Assembly: GCA_946188155.1 (NCBI GenBank)
Contig: CAMHUC010000004.1
Span: 1 to 64,000, forward strand
Direction: 5' to 3'
Length of the DNA: 64,000 nt
DNA from: an uncultured bacterium
GTDB lineage: Bacteria; Bacteroidota; Bacteroidia; Bacteroidales; Bacteroidaceae
Position 1 is the stretch's first letter, and every line of letters begins with the position of its first letter. This document shows, piece by piece, positions 1-9,448 of the stretch. The position numbers and the translations under genes are program-made. The notes under the pieces are model-generated. The model searched no databases. It was not told where the DNA came from and worked only from the letters and a program-made list of their open reading frames with translations.

Positions 1-163
1 GTTAAACAAATTAACGAATGGAAATGTTAACTCACACTAAATCCAGTAGAACCAATATTATCTTTATTCGCTTCAATATAATTTTTGACAATCCGCAGAA
101 GTAGTTCGTTGTCTTTTTTATGAGAATACACAGATTTTGGAATGAGACTCATAGGATAATAGT

Positions 164-1705
164 TTACACATAACCAATTTGATGAACGCCTATTACACCC
201 CTTCGAAGAATTTTAATAATATCTCCTTCATATTTGTCTAATTCAAATTCATCAAACGAAAACTCGTCTGTCTCATATTCATCAACGTCAAATTCATCTA
301 CCTCAAAAATATCAAAACCTAATTGCTTGATGATTTCATCTGGCAAATGATAGTCTTGTTTAACAAGACCAAATAAGGTCCATCCAGATTCTATGCAGAA
401 AGAAATTACTGCTTTGTCAACTGAAATAAAAGCAAAAGAACCGACGAATGACCCAACAAAATTTCCCAACAGATATGCACCCGGAATCATTGGGAGACAA
501 AGTTGTGTGAGACCACCAAGACCTAACGCACATGATGTTACAAAAATATTTCGAGAAAGATTGGTCGTCATTTCATATTGGGTCATTGTACCCTTTACCA
601 CAAAAAATGCATCTTTCATCATATTCATAGCAATAACTGTCAATCCTGCAATAACATTAGGATTAACTGTTTTGAGCACTTCCCCCCATACTCCACTCTC
701 GCAAGCAGTTGTTAATGATGCAGATACAAAACCTCTAATAAATCCTTCTGATGATCCGCTAAGAGCAGCGAATCCAAGGTTCTTAAATTGATTATCTTCT
801 ATTTGACCTTCTTTAATTAATTGCTCAAAACATTTGTATATTTCTGGGGCTGTTTTGAGAACAAACGAAATGACAGCTGCAGTCATACCAGCTTTTACAC
901 CCTGTTTAAGAATATGATTTAATTTTATCAATTCCTCAGTTGTGAAGCCATATTCTTTAGCATCAAATTTTCCTTCTTTCGCAAGGCGAGCAATCTCTTC
1001 TGCTTCTTCTCTTGATAATTCCACAGATTGGGTTCCATCAGGAGATTCAATTTTAGCCTCTAATTTATTAAGGGTTTCTTGTAGTCTTGCCACCTGTTCT
1101 GGCCTGTTCCCAGACTCTTTTGCAATCTTTATTTTGAGGTAGGAAATAGCTTCTTCCAACTGGTCTTTTGGAATAATACGTATTTGCCCACTGTAGATTG
1201 GATCGTATTTTAGAACATCATTGGGGTCAATATTCCTTTCCTTCAAAAATTCATCAAAAGTCAAATCTGCTCTGCCTGATATTACTTTATATTCGCAATA
1301 ACGCTCAAAATAACTTGTTGCTTGAGCATCAGCTGATGCTTGAGCATTTCTATAGTATTTTAGCCCAAAACGATCTCCCCAATTACTCGTTATATCAGCC
1401 GATGCAAATCCATGGCTTCTGTCAACAACCGTCTTGAACCTCGAATCGTTAAGAGCTGCATTAATATTAAATGTGTCAGAATGCCAAAATTCGGCAATAT
1501 CTCCCTTAAGTTGCCCTACACTTGTATTAAATCCATTAAAAGCGTTTATATCTTCGTTTAATGCATCAATTGCTGTGTTTATATTACTAATATAAGTATC
1601 AGCCTGTTGGCTTCCTAATTGTGACATCGAATTATGAATGAAGGAATAATATCCTTCTTTCATAGAATTTAGGCTATTTGTTCTGCAATTTATAGAAGAT
1701 TTCAT
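164..1705 (-). CDS. hypothetical membrane protein with Asp/Glu-rich DEF/DEY repeat tail
   Basis: Long ORF, AT-rich compared with rest of window; hydrophobic stretches (AALSGSSEGFIRGFVSASL, GAYLLGNFVGSFVGSFAFISV) and C-terminal VDEFDVDEYETDEFSFDEFELDKYEGD. Confidence 0.7.
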   Translation of the reverse strand: MKSSINCRTNSLNSMKEGYYSFIHNSMSQLGSQQADTYISNINTAIDALNEDINAFNGFNTSVGQLKGDIAEFWHSDTFNINAALNDSRFKTVVDRSHGFASADITSNWGDRFGLKYYRNAQASADAQATSYFERYCEYKVISGRADLTFDEFLKERNIDPNDVLKYDPIYSGQIRIIPKDQLEEAISYLKIKIAKESGNRPEQVARLQETLNKLEAKIESPDGTQSVELSREEAEEIARLAKEGKFDAKEYGFTTEELIKLNHILKQGVKAGMTAAVISFVLKTAPEIYKCFEQLIKEGQIEDNQFKNLGFAALSGSSEGFIRGFVSASLTTACESGVWGEVLKTVNPNVIAGLTVIAMNMMKDAFFVVKGTMTQYEMTTNLSRNIFVTSCALGLGGLTQLCLPMIPGAYLLGNFVGSFVGSFAFISVDKAVISFCIESGWTLFGLVKQDYHLPDEIIKQLGFDIFEVDEFDVDEYETDEFSFDEFELDKYEGDIIKILRRGVIGVHQIGYV

Positions 1706-1711
1706 AATCTG

Positions 1712-2254
1712 TTAAACCTTTAGCTTATCTTGCACAAAATCTAACATTAATTTGTTATCAAACTCATCGATTGCTTTCATTAAAAGGTAAAATTTAGCTC
1801 TTTTATTTTTGAATGTCGTTAAAATGACCCCAAGTATGGCAGAACCGACTAAACCTCCTGTGACAAGACCTAAAACAAACTTTCCCCAATCTTCTTTAAA
1901 TAATTGTCCAAGTAAATCCGCAGTCTTTATGACATTTGCATTTTTATCTATATATAGACCTATTTGATGTCCTTGCTTCTTATACAAAACACCTTGAATA
2001 ATTTCATTCTGTTTGAGTATTGGATCTGCCAAATTTTTATTTATAATATTCTTGCTTAATATTACCAAATAGTTAAAATTTGTAATTGAAGCTTTGTTGT
2101 GTTTGTATTCATTTTCATCCCAAGTAGTACTAGTTATATTCTTATCTACAGCTCTATTTGATAATGACTGTGCTATTGGTTCTGTAAAACTATCGTAAAC
2201 TACAATAAACTTGTAGTCGATTTTCTCTGTTTGATTATTTGAATTGTTGAACAT
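1712..2254 (-). CDS. hypothetical protein, possible Rossmann/TIR-like N-terminal fold plus one TM helix
   Basis: ORF 6 bp from the previous gene, same strand; YKFIVVYDSF...FNYLVILSKNI alternating pattern then GLVTGGLVGSAILGVIL hydrophobic helix. Confidence 0.65.
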   Translation of the reverse strand: MFNNSNNQTEKIDYKFIVVYDSFTEPIAQSLSNRAVDKNITSTTWDENEYKHNKASITNFNYLVILSKNIINKNLADPILKQNEIIQGVLYKKQGHQIGLYIDKNANVIKTADLLGQLFKEDWGKFVLGLVTGGLVGSAILGVILTTFKNKRAKFYLLMKAIDEFDNKLMLDFVQDKLKV

Positions 2255-2528
2255 AATTATTCTGTTTTAGTTACTAATTAACGTTTCAAATTTTATTTAT
2301 CGACATGAAGAGAATGACCAAGGACTGGCTCGACTAGACTTGTTTTGACACCTATTTCAAATTTTTCAGATTAACTAGGTCAAAGCTTGTCAGCCTGTCA
2401 TGCAATATGTCAAATAGAGCATTGCCACTCGTCTTCTCTAAGATTGCAGAGGCAAAGATAGGGAATATTTCTGAAACGACAAAGCATTTACTCACTTTTT
2501 TCATATCACGGACTGGTTTATATTGTAG

Positions 2529-3134
2529 TTACAAACTACTATTGCCATCTTTCAGGCGGTAGATGATGTGATTGATCATGCTGCCTACTGTATTCAGCGT
2601 ACGACGGTCTGCCGCTGAGAGATAGATGTGGTAATCGTTGTAAAGATGCTGGTTCAACTCACGATAATCTATATCCGTAAAGGCTGGGTTGCTGTCAAAG
2701 TGCAACTTCTTCTGCTTGTTACAGAAGACAAACAGGTCTAAGAGTTCCTGCCTCTGCTTATCGTAGTTCTCCATCTCGATGGCCAGCATCTCTCTGTACT
2801 CTGGTTTCGTTTCTACCTCAATACGGAGCATCAGTTCCTTCATGCTTTCGAGCGTCCAGTCTGCATCATGATCTACTCCGATACCGAAATTGTGTCGAAG
2901 GAGAAAGAGGAATTTGTCATTGTCGAAATCATAGCCAACAAGTTCATCGAAGTTTGATTCTTCTATATAACGGCGACGGCAAAACTCAAATGTGTACAGG
3001 AAATTGCGCATGAGTGGGGTGTTTGGCACCTCGTCAGACTCAATCAGTTTATAAGGAATATCCTTCAAATACGGTGATGATAGTACTTCAGCAAGTATTT
3101 CTTCTCTTTTGGACTGTATTTCTTCTTTCGTCAT
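2529..3134 (-). CDS. hypothetical protein
   Basis: ORF without overlap, in a run of same-strand ORFs. Confidence 0.6.
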   Translation of the reverse strand: MTKEEIQSKREEILAEVLSSPYLKDIPYKLIESDEVPNTPLMRNFLYTFEFCRRRYIEESNFDELVGYDFDNDKFLFLLRHNFGIGVDHDADWTLESMKELMLRIEVETKPEYREMLAIEMENYDKQRQELLDLFVFCNKQKKLHFDSNPAFTDIDYRELNQHLYNDYHIYLSAADRRTLNTVGSMINHIIYRLKDGNSSL

Positions 3135-3152
3135 GATTCTTTATTCATTAAA

Positions 3153-3410
3153 TTAAACACTCTGTGAAATCATAAAGCAAATTCCCAAGCCAAACAGATG
3201 TCTGTATCGCCATAAGGAGGGAAATTCCAAGTAGAACTCTTCCTCAGTGAGAGGAATTGACATGATGGCACATGCGCCCCAGAACATTGCTGTGTATGAA
3301 ATGATTCTGGGGACACCTGCCAACACCATAGCTGTAACAATAGCCATGTGAAGGAACGGGATACCTTTGGTTACAATATCTAACGTCATAATCGGTCTGT
3401 TTATCACCAT
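3153..3410 (-). CDS. small hydrophobic hypothetical protein
   Basis: 85 aa ORF between neighbours on the same strand; hydrophobic segments. Confidence 0.45.
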   Translation of the reverse strand: MVINRPIMTLDIVTKGIPFLHMAIVTAMVLAGVPRIISYTAMFWGACAIMSIPLTEEEFYLEFPSLWRYRHLFGLGICFMISQSV

Positions 3411-3417
3411 TATTATC

Positions 3418-3855
3418 TTACTTCAACACAAAGGACAAGTTGATATAGTCTGGCTCAAAACTGATGCTTTGCATTTCCACTTTCTCTAAAATGGTATTCA
3501 GCTTATCAATCTTATCGACATGAACTAACACTGTATGATTGTCTTGTACCTCCAGCATGTCTTTAACAACATCCTCACACAATTCCAATACCTGTTCCCA
3601 CTTCAGATCAAAAGCCATTCCCGCATGTGTCAACGTAATGTCACTGTCAGCCACCATCTTAACAGAGACTTTTTCTTTAACAGGAATTGTTGCTTCCGCT
3701 ACCTTCAGTTTTATTTTAACTACGGCACTCACCTGTATGGTGCTCTCATCTACATACGCCAACTTAATTTGGCGAATCATCTTCTGCTGAAAATACTTAC
3801 TGAGTAATTGCTCAAACTCGTTGTAAGGAATCTGTAATCTCATATACCTTATCAT
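3418..3855 (-). CDS. hypothetical protein
   Basis: 145 aa ORF, same strand run. Confidence 0.55.
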   Translation of the reverse strand: MIRYMRLQIPYNEFEQLLSKYFQQKMIRQIKLAYVDESTIQVSAVVKIKLKVAEATIPVKEKVSVKMVADSDITLTHAGMAFDLKWEQVLELCEDVVKDMLEVQDNHTVLVHVDKIDKLNTILEKVEMQSISFEPDYINLSFVLK

Positions 3856-3888
3856 ATTTTACTTGTTTCATATCTTTATCACTCCATT

Positions 3889-4224
3889 TCAAGTTTCTGG
3901 GTGCAAAGATATGGGGAGGTACGGACATAATGTGTCCGACCTTGATATTTTTTGCAATACGAAAGCCTCACGATCCGATAGGTGCTGATAATGCTTGATG
4001 ATCTGCGCCTTGATATTATCCAGTTCGCGGTTAATCTGCAATGCCTCCTTGCTGCGACCTTTAGCGCAATTGCCCTTTACATCCCACATGTCAAGCGGGA
4101 TTGTCTTCTTACAACTGAACTGCGATTGCGTTCCGTTAATCGTCACTCTGCCCATCACAGGAACCACACCGTTCTTCTCCTTACTCTTGTTCACATAGAA
4201 CAGAATGTTAAAAGTACTTCTCAT
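3889..4224 (-). pseudogene. tyrosine recombinase/integrase N-terminal remnant (Bacteroidetes arm-binding domain type)
   Basis: MRSTFNILFYVNKSKEKNGVVPVMGRVTINGTQSQFSCKKTIPLDMWDVKGNCAKGRSKEALQINRELDNIKAQI resembles integrase N-terminal domain; ORF breaks off before any catalytic domain. Confidence 0.7.
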
Positions 4225-4569
4225 GTTTCTTACTCCTTTTTTAATTTTGGCTGCAAAACTACTATTTCTTTTGGCGTCCATCGCTATTCAAAATATAGCA
4301 GTTTGCTGAATAAGAAACTGGCGGTGAAAGGTGCACCATTCTTCACCATTTTGCGTGATAACTTTACTCGGCTCCAAGGACATAAATTGGGTTACGAATA
4401 AGAAACCTAACTCCTTCACCAATCCTCCCCAATTTGCTTTTAGTCCCTATTTGAACTTCCTCGTTCTTCCCCGTCTTGCCTTTATTTCAGGCCGAATTGC
4501 GTTAATCTTCCAAAATCGCTTCGCTTTTACAAGCTTTTTTCCTAACTTTGCCCCAAAAATAGCAGAGGT

Positions 4570-6126
4570 ATGATAAATTATCCTATTGGAATACAAGATT
4601 TCCTGTCCCTCCGCAAGGGCGGCTTCGTCTATGTGGACAAGACAGACATCATCTACAAACTGACCCGGGGCCACATCTTTTTCCTCGGCCGTCCGCGCCG
4701 CTTCGGCAAGAGCCTCCTTGTGAGTACCCTGAAGTACTACTTCCAGGGCCGCCGCGACCTGTTCGAGGGCCTGCGCATCATGGACTTGGAGCAGGAGTGG
4801 CAGCAGCATGCAGTGTTCCATTTCGACTTCAACAGCGTGGCACAGAAAGGGGCCATGCAGGAGTATGTCAGCAGGAAGATAGATGCGTGGCAGCAGGAGT
4901 ACCCCTTTGCTGCCAAATTCGAGAGCCTGGCCCTGCGCTTCCGCTGGCTCCTCGAGGCCGCCCATAAGAAGACAGGCCGTCAGGTGGTGGTGCTCATCGA
5001 CGAATACGACAAGCCCCTGCTCGACCTGCTTGAGACTGGCGATGCCGCCGACGAGCGGCAGCTTGAGGAGAACCGCGCATTCCTCAAGGACTTCTTCTCC
5101 GTGTTCAAGGCCGCCGACGAGCACCTGCGCTTCGTGCTGCTCACGGGCATCACCAAGTTCTCGCAGGTCACGATGTTCAGCGGCTTCAACCAGCCCGACG
5201 ACATCTCCATCGACACCCGCTACGAAGCCCTCTGCGGCATCACCGAGGAGGAGCTGCACACCGTGTTTGCCGAGGGCATCAGCGAACTGGCCGAAGCTTA
5301 CGACATGACGGTAGCGCAGATAAAGGAATTGCTAAAAGCCATGTACGACGGCTACCACTTCAGCACCCGCATGAAGGACATCTACAACCCCTTCAGCATC
5401 ATCAACTGCTTTGCCAAGAGCAACATAAGCAACTACTGGTTCCGCTCGGGCACACCGTCGCTCATGGTGCGCCTGTTGGCCAACTGCAGCGAGGAGGTGA
5501 TGCAGTACACGGGCCAGTGGTACCGGGAGAGTATGTTCATGGACTACAAGACCGACCGCGAGATGCCGCTGCCCATGATCTTCCAGGCCGGCTACCTCAC
5601 CATCAAGGCAGTCAATAAGGAGTTTGGCACCTACCTGCTCGACTTCCCCAACCGCGAGGTGCGCGAGGGTTTGACCACAATACTGGCCAGCAACTATCTG
5701 CAGCCGAAGAAAGCCCCCGGTTCGTGGGTCCTTGACATGGTGCTTGCCATGCGGCAGGGCGACACCGAGCAGGTGCGCCGGCTGTTCACCTCCTTCCTGG
5801 CCGAGACACCCTACTCCATGCGGCCGAAGAAAGACAGTGAGCTTTACTTCCACTACACCTTCTATCTGCTGATGCGCCTCATCTCCTGCTACACCGTCTA
5901 CACCGAGAAGCAGCTCAGCGAGGGCCGTGCCGACTGCATCGTGGAGACGCCGCAGTACGTCTACATCTTCGAGTTCAAGCTCGACGGCACTGCCGAGGAG
6001 GCCCTTCAGCAGATCCGCGACCGTGGCTATGCCCGTGCCTACGAGGCCGACAGTCGGCGGTTGTTCTGTATCGGGGCCTCGTTCAGCAGCAAGACGGGCA
6101 CCATAGAGGAGTGGCAGAACTCATGA
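4570..6126 (+). CDS. AAA-ATPase-like domain plus C-terminal PD-(D/E)XK nuclease-like domain protein
   Basis: MINYPIGIQDFLSLRKGGFVYVDKTDIIYKL, Walker A-like GRPRRFGKSLL, VVVLIDEYDKPLL, C-terminal YIFEFKLDGTAEEALQQI. Confidence 0.9.
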   Translation: MINYPIGIQDFLSLRKGGFVYVDKTDIIYKLTRGHIFFLGRPRRFGKSLLVSTLKYYFQGRRDLFEGLRIMDLEQEWQQHAVFHFDFNSVAQKGAMQEYVSRKIDAWQQEYPFAAKFESLALRFRWLLEAAHKKTGRQVVVLIDEYDKPLLDLLETGDAADERQLEENRAFLKDFFSVFKAADEHLRFVLLTGITKFSQVTMFSGFNQPDDISIDTRYEALCGITEEELHTVFAEGISELAEAYDMTVAQIKELLKAMYDGYHFSTRMKDIYNPFSIINCFAKSNISNYWFRSGTPSLMVRLLANCSEEVMQYTGQWYRESMFMDYKTDREMPLPMIFQAGYLTIKAVNKEFGTYLLDFPNREVREGLTTILASNYLQPKKAPGSWVLDMVLAMRQGDTEQVRRLFTSFLAETPYSMRPKKDSELYFHYTFYLLMRLISCYTVYTEKQLSEGRADCIVETPQYVYIFEFKLDGTAEEALQQIRDRGYARAYEADSRRLFCIGASFSSKTGTIEEWQNS

Positions 6127-6130
6127 ATGG

Positions 6131-7504
6131 CTACAGCTGTTCGGCATACCAGCCCCTGACGCGCTGATGGCGCCCGTAGGCGAAGTGGGCCGACTTCAGG
6201 GCCAGCGTGAGGGCTTTCAGGCTGGGCACGTCGGCCATCCTGACGTGCTCTCTGAGCACCTTCTGGATGTCGATGGCCCGCATGAAGTGCTCGGCATCGG
6301 GGTGGGCAGGCTTGAAGAACGACAGGAGCACCTCCTCGGGCGACGACTGGCGTTGGTAGGCCTGGTTGTGGTGTACAATCTCCGTCTCTTCCTCCTTGGT
6401 GTAGTGCCAGCGCTCACCGTGGCGCAGCTCGTGCAGTGCCTGGGCGTACATCTGGCGGTGGAGCCAGGGCGAGTCGGTGTCGATGGAGCCCGTCACCTCG
6501 CAGCACAGGTATCGGCGCGAGCCGCTGATGTCGCAGAGCGGCTCCAGGTCGTTGGTGGTGGCGATGAATGATGCCATGCGCGGGCGCAGCTCGTACTGGT
6601 CGCTGCGCATGCGGCGCGTCTGCACGTCCTTCTCGGTGAGCAGGCGCTTGATCTTGGCCTGCTCGCGGTCGGTCTTGGCGTTGTACTCGTCGATGTTCAC
6701 CAAGAGCATCCGGCAGAGCATGCGCTCCACCTGCTCGGCGGCGTCGAGCTTCACGTCGTCGATGTAGTACTCGCGCAGCTCGGGCGGCAGCAGCATTCGG
6801 CAGAAGGTGGACTTGTGGGTGCCCTGCTGTCCGATGAGCATGGGCACCACGGCGTTGCCATATTCGTGCGAGAGGTTGAGCCACTGGGCCACCACGGCCA
6901 GCAGCCAGCGGTGGAAGTGGTCGGGCCAGCGGTCGTAGGCCGTGGGCACGCGGCGCGCCGCCTGTCGGATGTGGTCGCAGCCGTCCCACGCCGGGCAGCT
7001 GTCGAGGAAGGCGGTCACGGGGTTGTACAGCGGCACGAGTGCGCTGCGCACATACAGCTCCACGTCGATGGACCACGCCACGCCCACCTGCTCCATCTGC
7101 TCGATGGCCATCTGCCGCAGCTTGCGGTCGGTGAGCGGTTGCCAGCTGCCGGCCTTTTCCTCTCCGAACGGAGCCTTCCCTTGGAAGAACGGAGCCTCCT
7201 CTTGGAAATTTGAAGGCTCCTCTTGGAAATTTGGAGCCTCCTTTTTGGCGAAAGGAGCCTTCTGTTGAGCGTAAGTAGCCTCCGCAGCACGGAGCGGGCG
7301 GTACTCTTCGGTCTGTTTCATCACATTGTAGCGCAATTCGTAGTTTTGTTCGAAGAACTTACGCACTCCCTGCACTATCCGGCGGCGCTCCTTGGTTGAG
7401 CTGTAGCCTTCGCCCGACGTCCTGGGAGTCGGTATGATGTTCCACAGGTCGATGATGTTCTTGATCACCACGCCTATTGTTTTCAGCATTTCTATCATCT
7501 TCAT
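6131..7504 (-). CDS. VirE/VapE-family P-loop protein
   Basis: VPMLIGQQGTHKSTFCRMLLP, LLVNIDEYNAK, FIATTNDLEPLCDISGSRRYLCCEVTG. Confidence 0.85.
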   Translation of the reverse strand: MKMIEMLKTIGVVIKNIIDLWNIIPTPRTSGEGYSSTKERRRIVQGVRKFFEQNYELRYNVMKQTEEYRPLRAAEATYAQQKAPFAKKEAPNFQEEPSNFQEEAPFFQGKAPFGEEKAGSWQPLTDRKLRQMAIEQMEQVGVAWSIDVELYVRSALVPLYNPVTAFLDSCPAWDGCDHIRQAARRVPTAYDRWPDHFHRWLLAVVAQWLNLSHEYGNAVVPMLIGQQGTHKSTFCRMLLPPELREYYIDDVKLDAAEQVERMLCRMLLVNIDEYNAKTDREQAKIKRLLTEKDVQTRRMRSDQYELRPRMASFIATTNDLEPLCDISGSRRYLCCEVTGSIDTDSPWLHRQMYAQALHELRHGERWHYTKEEETEIVHHNQAYQRQSSPEEVLLSFFKPAHPDAEHFMRAIDIQKVLREHVRMADVPSLKALTLALKSAHFAYGRHQRVRGWYAEQL

Positions 7505-7597
7505 ACGTATTATAGTTGTTATTTACAGAAAAGATGTGTGCCATCTGTACTATCTGACACCTTGGTGTGACACATGGTACAGATGGTACACGTGTTT

Positions 7598-7771
7598 TCA
7601 CCATTTCCCTACTATCACGCGCGCGCGTTGGCGCATCACCCACTTGTGGCGGCCGGCCTTGGTGTGCAGCTCGTAGTGGCAGTGGCGGCAGATGCGGCGC
7701 CGCGTGCCGGTAGGGTAGAGTTCGAAGTGCTCGTCGGGCAGCTCGCGCCCGCAGTTTCTGCAAGTCATCAT
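7598..7771 (-). CDS. small CxxC/CxxCH zinc-ribbon protein (57 aa, below ORF-track cutoff)
   Basis: Manual translation: MMTCRNCGRELPDEHFELYPTGTRRRICRHCHYELHTKAGRHKWVMRQRARVIVGKW*. Confidence 0.65.
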   Translation of the reverse strand: MMTCRNCGRELPDEHFELYPTGTRRRICRHCHYELHTKAGRHKWVMRQRARVIVGKW

Positions 7772-7786
7772 GGGATTTCCGATTTA

Positions 7787-8236
7787 CTATTTTCCGCTGC
7801 GGTAGTTCATGATGGCCTGGTGGCGGTTCTGCTTGGGGTCGAGGCACACGGAGCAGTGAATCCATACGGCACCGGCGCGGTTGTACTCGAAGAGCAGCTG
7901 GTCGAAGTCGATGTTCTTGCGGATGAAGAGGAACATCTGCTTGCCCTGCTCCACGGAGTCGATGCGTATGTCCATGGCCTCGCCGGAGAGGTGCTTCGAG
8001 GCGCCCACGCCGTGAACACCGTCGTTGACGGCCTCGGAGCGGAAGCCGCTGTTGACGCGGATGGGGCCGAAGGCCTCGTGCAGCGGCTCGCCGAGCTTTC
8101 GGCAGAGGTTGATCAGGGCGGCGAGCTGCAGCTCGTCGGGGGTATTGTCTATGCGGTGGGTCTGTGCCCATGTTGAGCGGGTCATCTCTTCGTAGCTGAA
8201 GTGCGGGGTCAGCATGAAATTCTTTTTCTTTGCCAT
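7787..8236 (-). CDS. peptidase M15-family (D-Ala-D-Ala carboxypeptidase-like) protein
   Basis: HFSYEEMTRSTWAQ...VNSGFRSEAVNDGVHGVGASKHLSGEAMDIRI. Confidence 0.85.
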   Translation of the reverse strand: MAKKKNFMLTPHFSYEEMTRSTWAQTHRIDNTPDELQLAALINLCRKLGEPLHEAFGPIRVNSGFRSEAVNDGVHGVGASKHLSGEAMDIRIDSVEQGKQMFLFIRKNIDFDQLLFEYNRAGAVWIHCSVCLDPKQNRHQAIMNYRSGK

Positions 8237-8432
8237 AACTTGTTTTGTTTTAATTCTTGATTTTCTGTTTTCAACTCTCATTCAATCGCGATTGTGAGTG
8301 CAAAGTTACGGCAAAAAAATCGCCGGCAGGAGTAAAAATCTGTCGGCGTAGCGTTTTCGGGAGAACGGCGTAGCGAAGTGGCCGCCCTCGGGAGTTTTGC
8401 CCTTCTGAGGGCCGTTTCCGCGTAGCGTTTTT

Positions 8433-9251
8433 CTACTTTTTCGGGAGTTTTGCCTGGTAGCCCCCGCCGATGTAGGCGATGCTGATGCCCTTCTCCCACT
8501 GTTCGCGGATGTAGTCCTTGGCATTGTCGGGATTGACCTGCAGGTTCTGGAAGCGCTCGTCGCCGTGGGCGTAGTTGCCGTAGGTCACCACGTAGAAGCC
8601 CCCGCCGTACTCCACCTGGTGCAGGTTGTAGCCCTTCTGCCACACCTCTTGAGGAATCTTGAGCATCATGTCGTTGGTGGAGTTGGTGGTGAAGTAGCCC
8701 TGCGAGACGTATGGCGAGTTCTGGCTCATCACCACCATCCAGCCGTGGCCGTCGTAGGCCAGGTCGGTGATGCAGTAGCCGTAGTTCTTCTGCTCGGCAA
8801 TCCAGGGCTCCAGGTTCTGCCAGGTGTTCTGCCATACGGTCTGGCGGGTGATGCCGCTGCCCTGCGAGAGCACCACGAGCCACTGCTTGGGGCTTCGCGA
8901 GAGGGCGGTGATGGCGTAGCCCTCGGCCATCTTCTGGCTGACCCACTGCTCTGGCCACTGCTCGCTCAGTAGATAGGTCTGCATGGTGTAGGGCGTTCCC
9001 TCGGCCATGATGACAAACCATCCCTCGTCGGTATAGGCGGCGGTGGTGATGCGCTTGCCCTGCTCCCAGGCGCCCGTGATGTCGCCCTGCTCGATGTCGC
9101 CGCTGCCGTAGGCGAACCACGTCTGGTGGGAGTAGGGCAGCCCCGACTCCGATACGAGCAGCGTCTTGACCTGTGCCACTGTCGCCGTCTGCGCCGTCAG
9201 CAGCAGAGCGGCAGCCAATAGGATGTGCTTGATTCTCTTCATGTCGTTCAT
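8433..9251 (-). CDS. secreted protein with tandem ~50-aa W/GY repeats (DUF7477-like)
   Basis: N-terminal signal peptide; repeats GWFVIMAEGTPYTMQTYLL, QWLVVLSQGSGITRQTVW, GWMVVMSQNSPYVSQGYF. Confidence 0.7.
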   Translation of the reverse strand: MNDMKRIKHILLAAALLLTAQTATVAQVKTLLVSESGLPYSHQTWFAYGSGDIEQGDITGAWEQGKRITTAAYTDEGWFVIMAEGTPYTMQTYLLSEQWPEQWVSQKMAEGYAITALSRSPKQWLVVLSQGSGITRQTVWQNTWQNLEPWIAEQKNYGYCITDLAYDGHGWMVVMSQNSPYVSQGYFTTNSTNDMMLKIPQEVWQKGYNLHQVEYGGGFYVVTYGNYAHGDERFQNLQVNPDNAKDYIREQWEKGISIAYIGGGYQAKLPKK

Positions 9252-9448
9252 TATTTTAAATTAGCTTTGGGTGCAAAGGTACGAAATAATGTTGACACGG
9301 CAAAATGATTTTGGAAGATTAACCTTTGTCCTCACAAATAAAGGCTTCTCCGGGTCAGAAACGGTAAGCCGCCGAAAGTAAACGGGAGAAAATTTGGCGG
9401 TTAAAAGAAAAATGACTATCTTTGCGCGTGAATAGAAACAGTAGTGGC

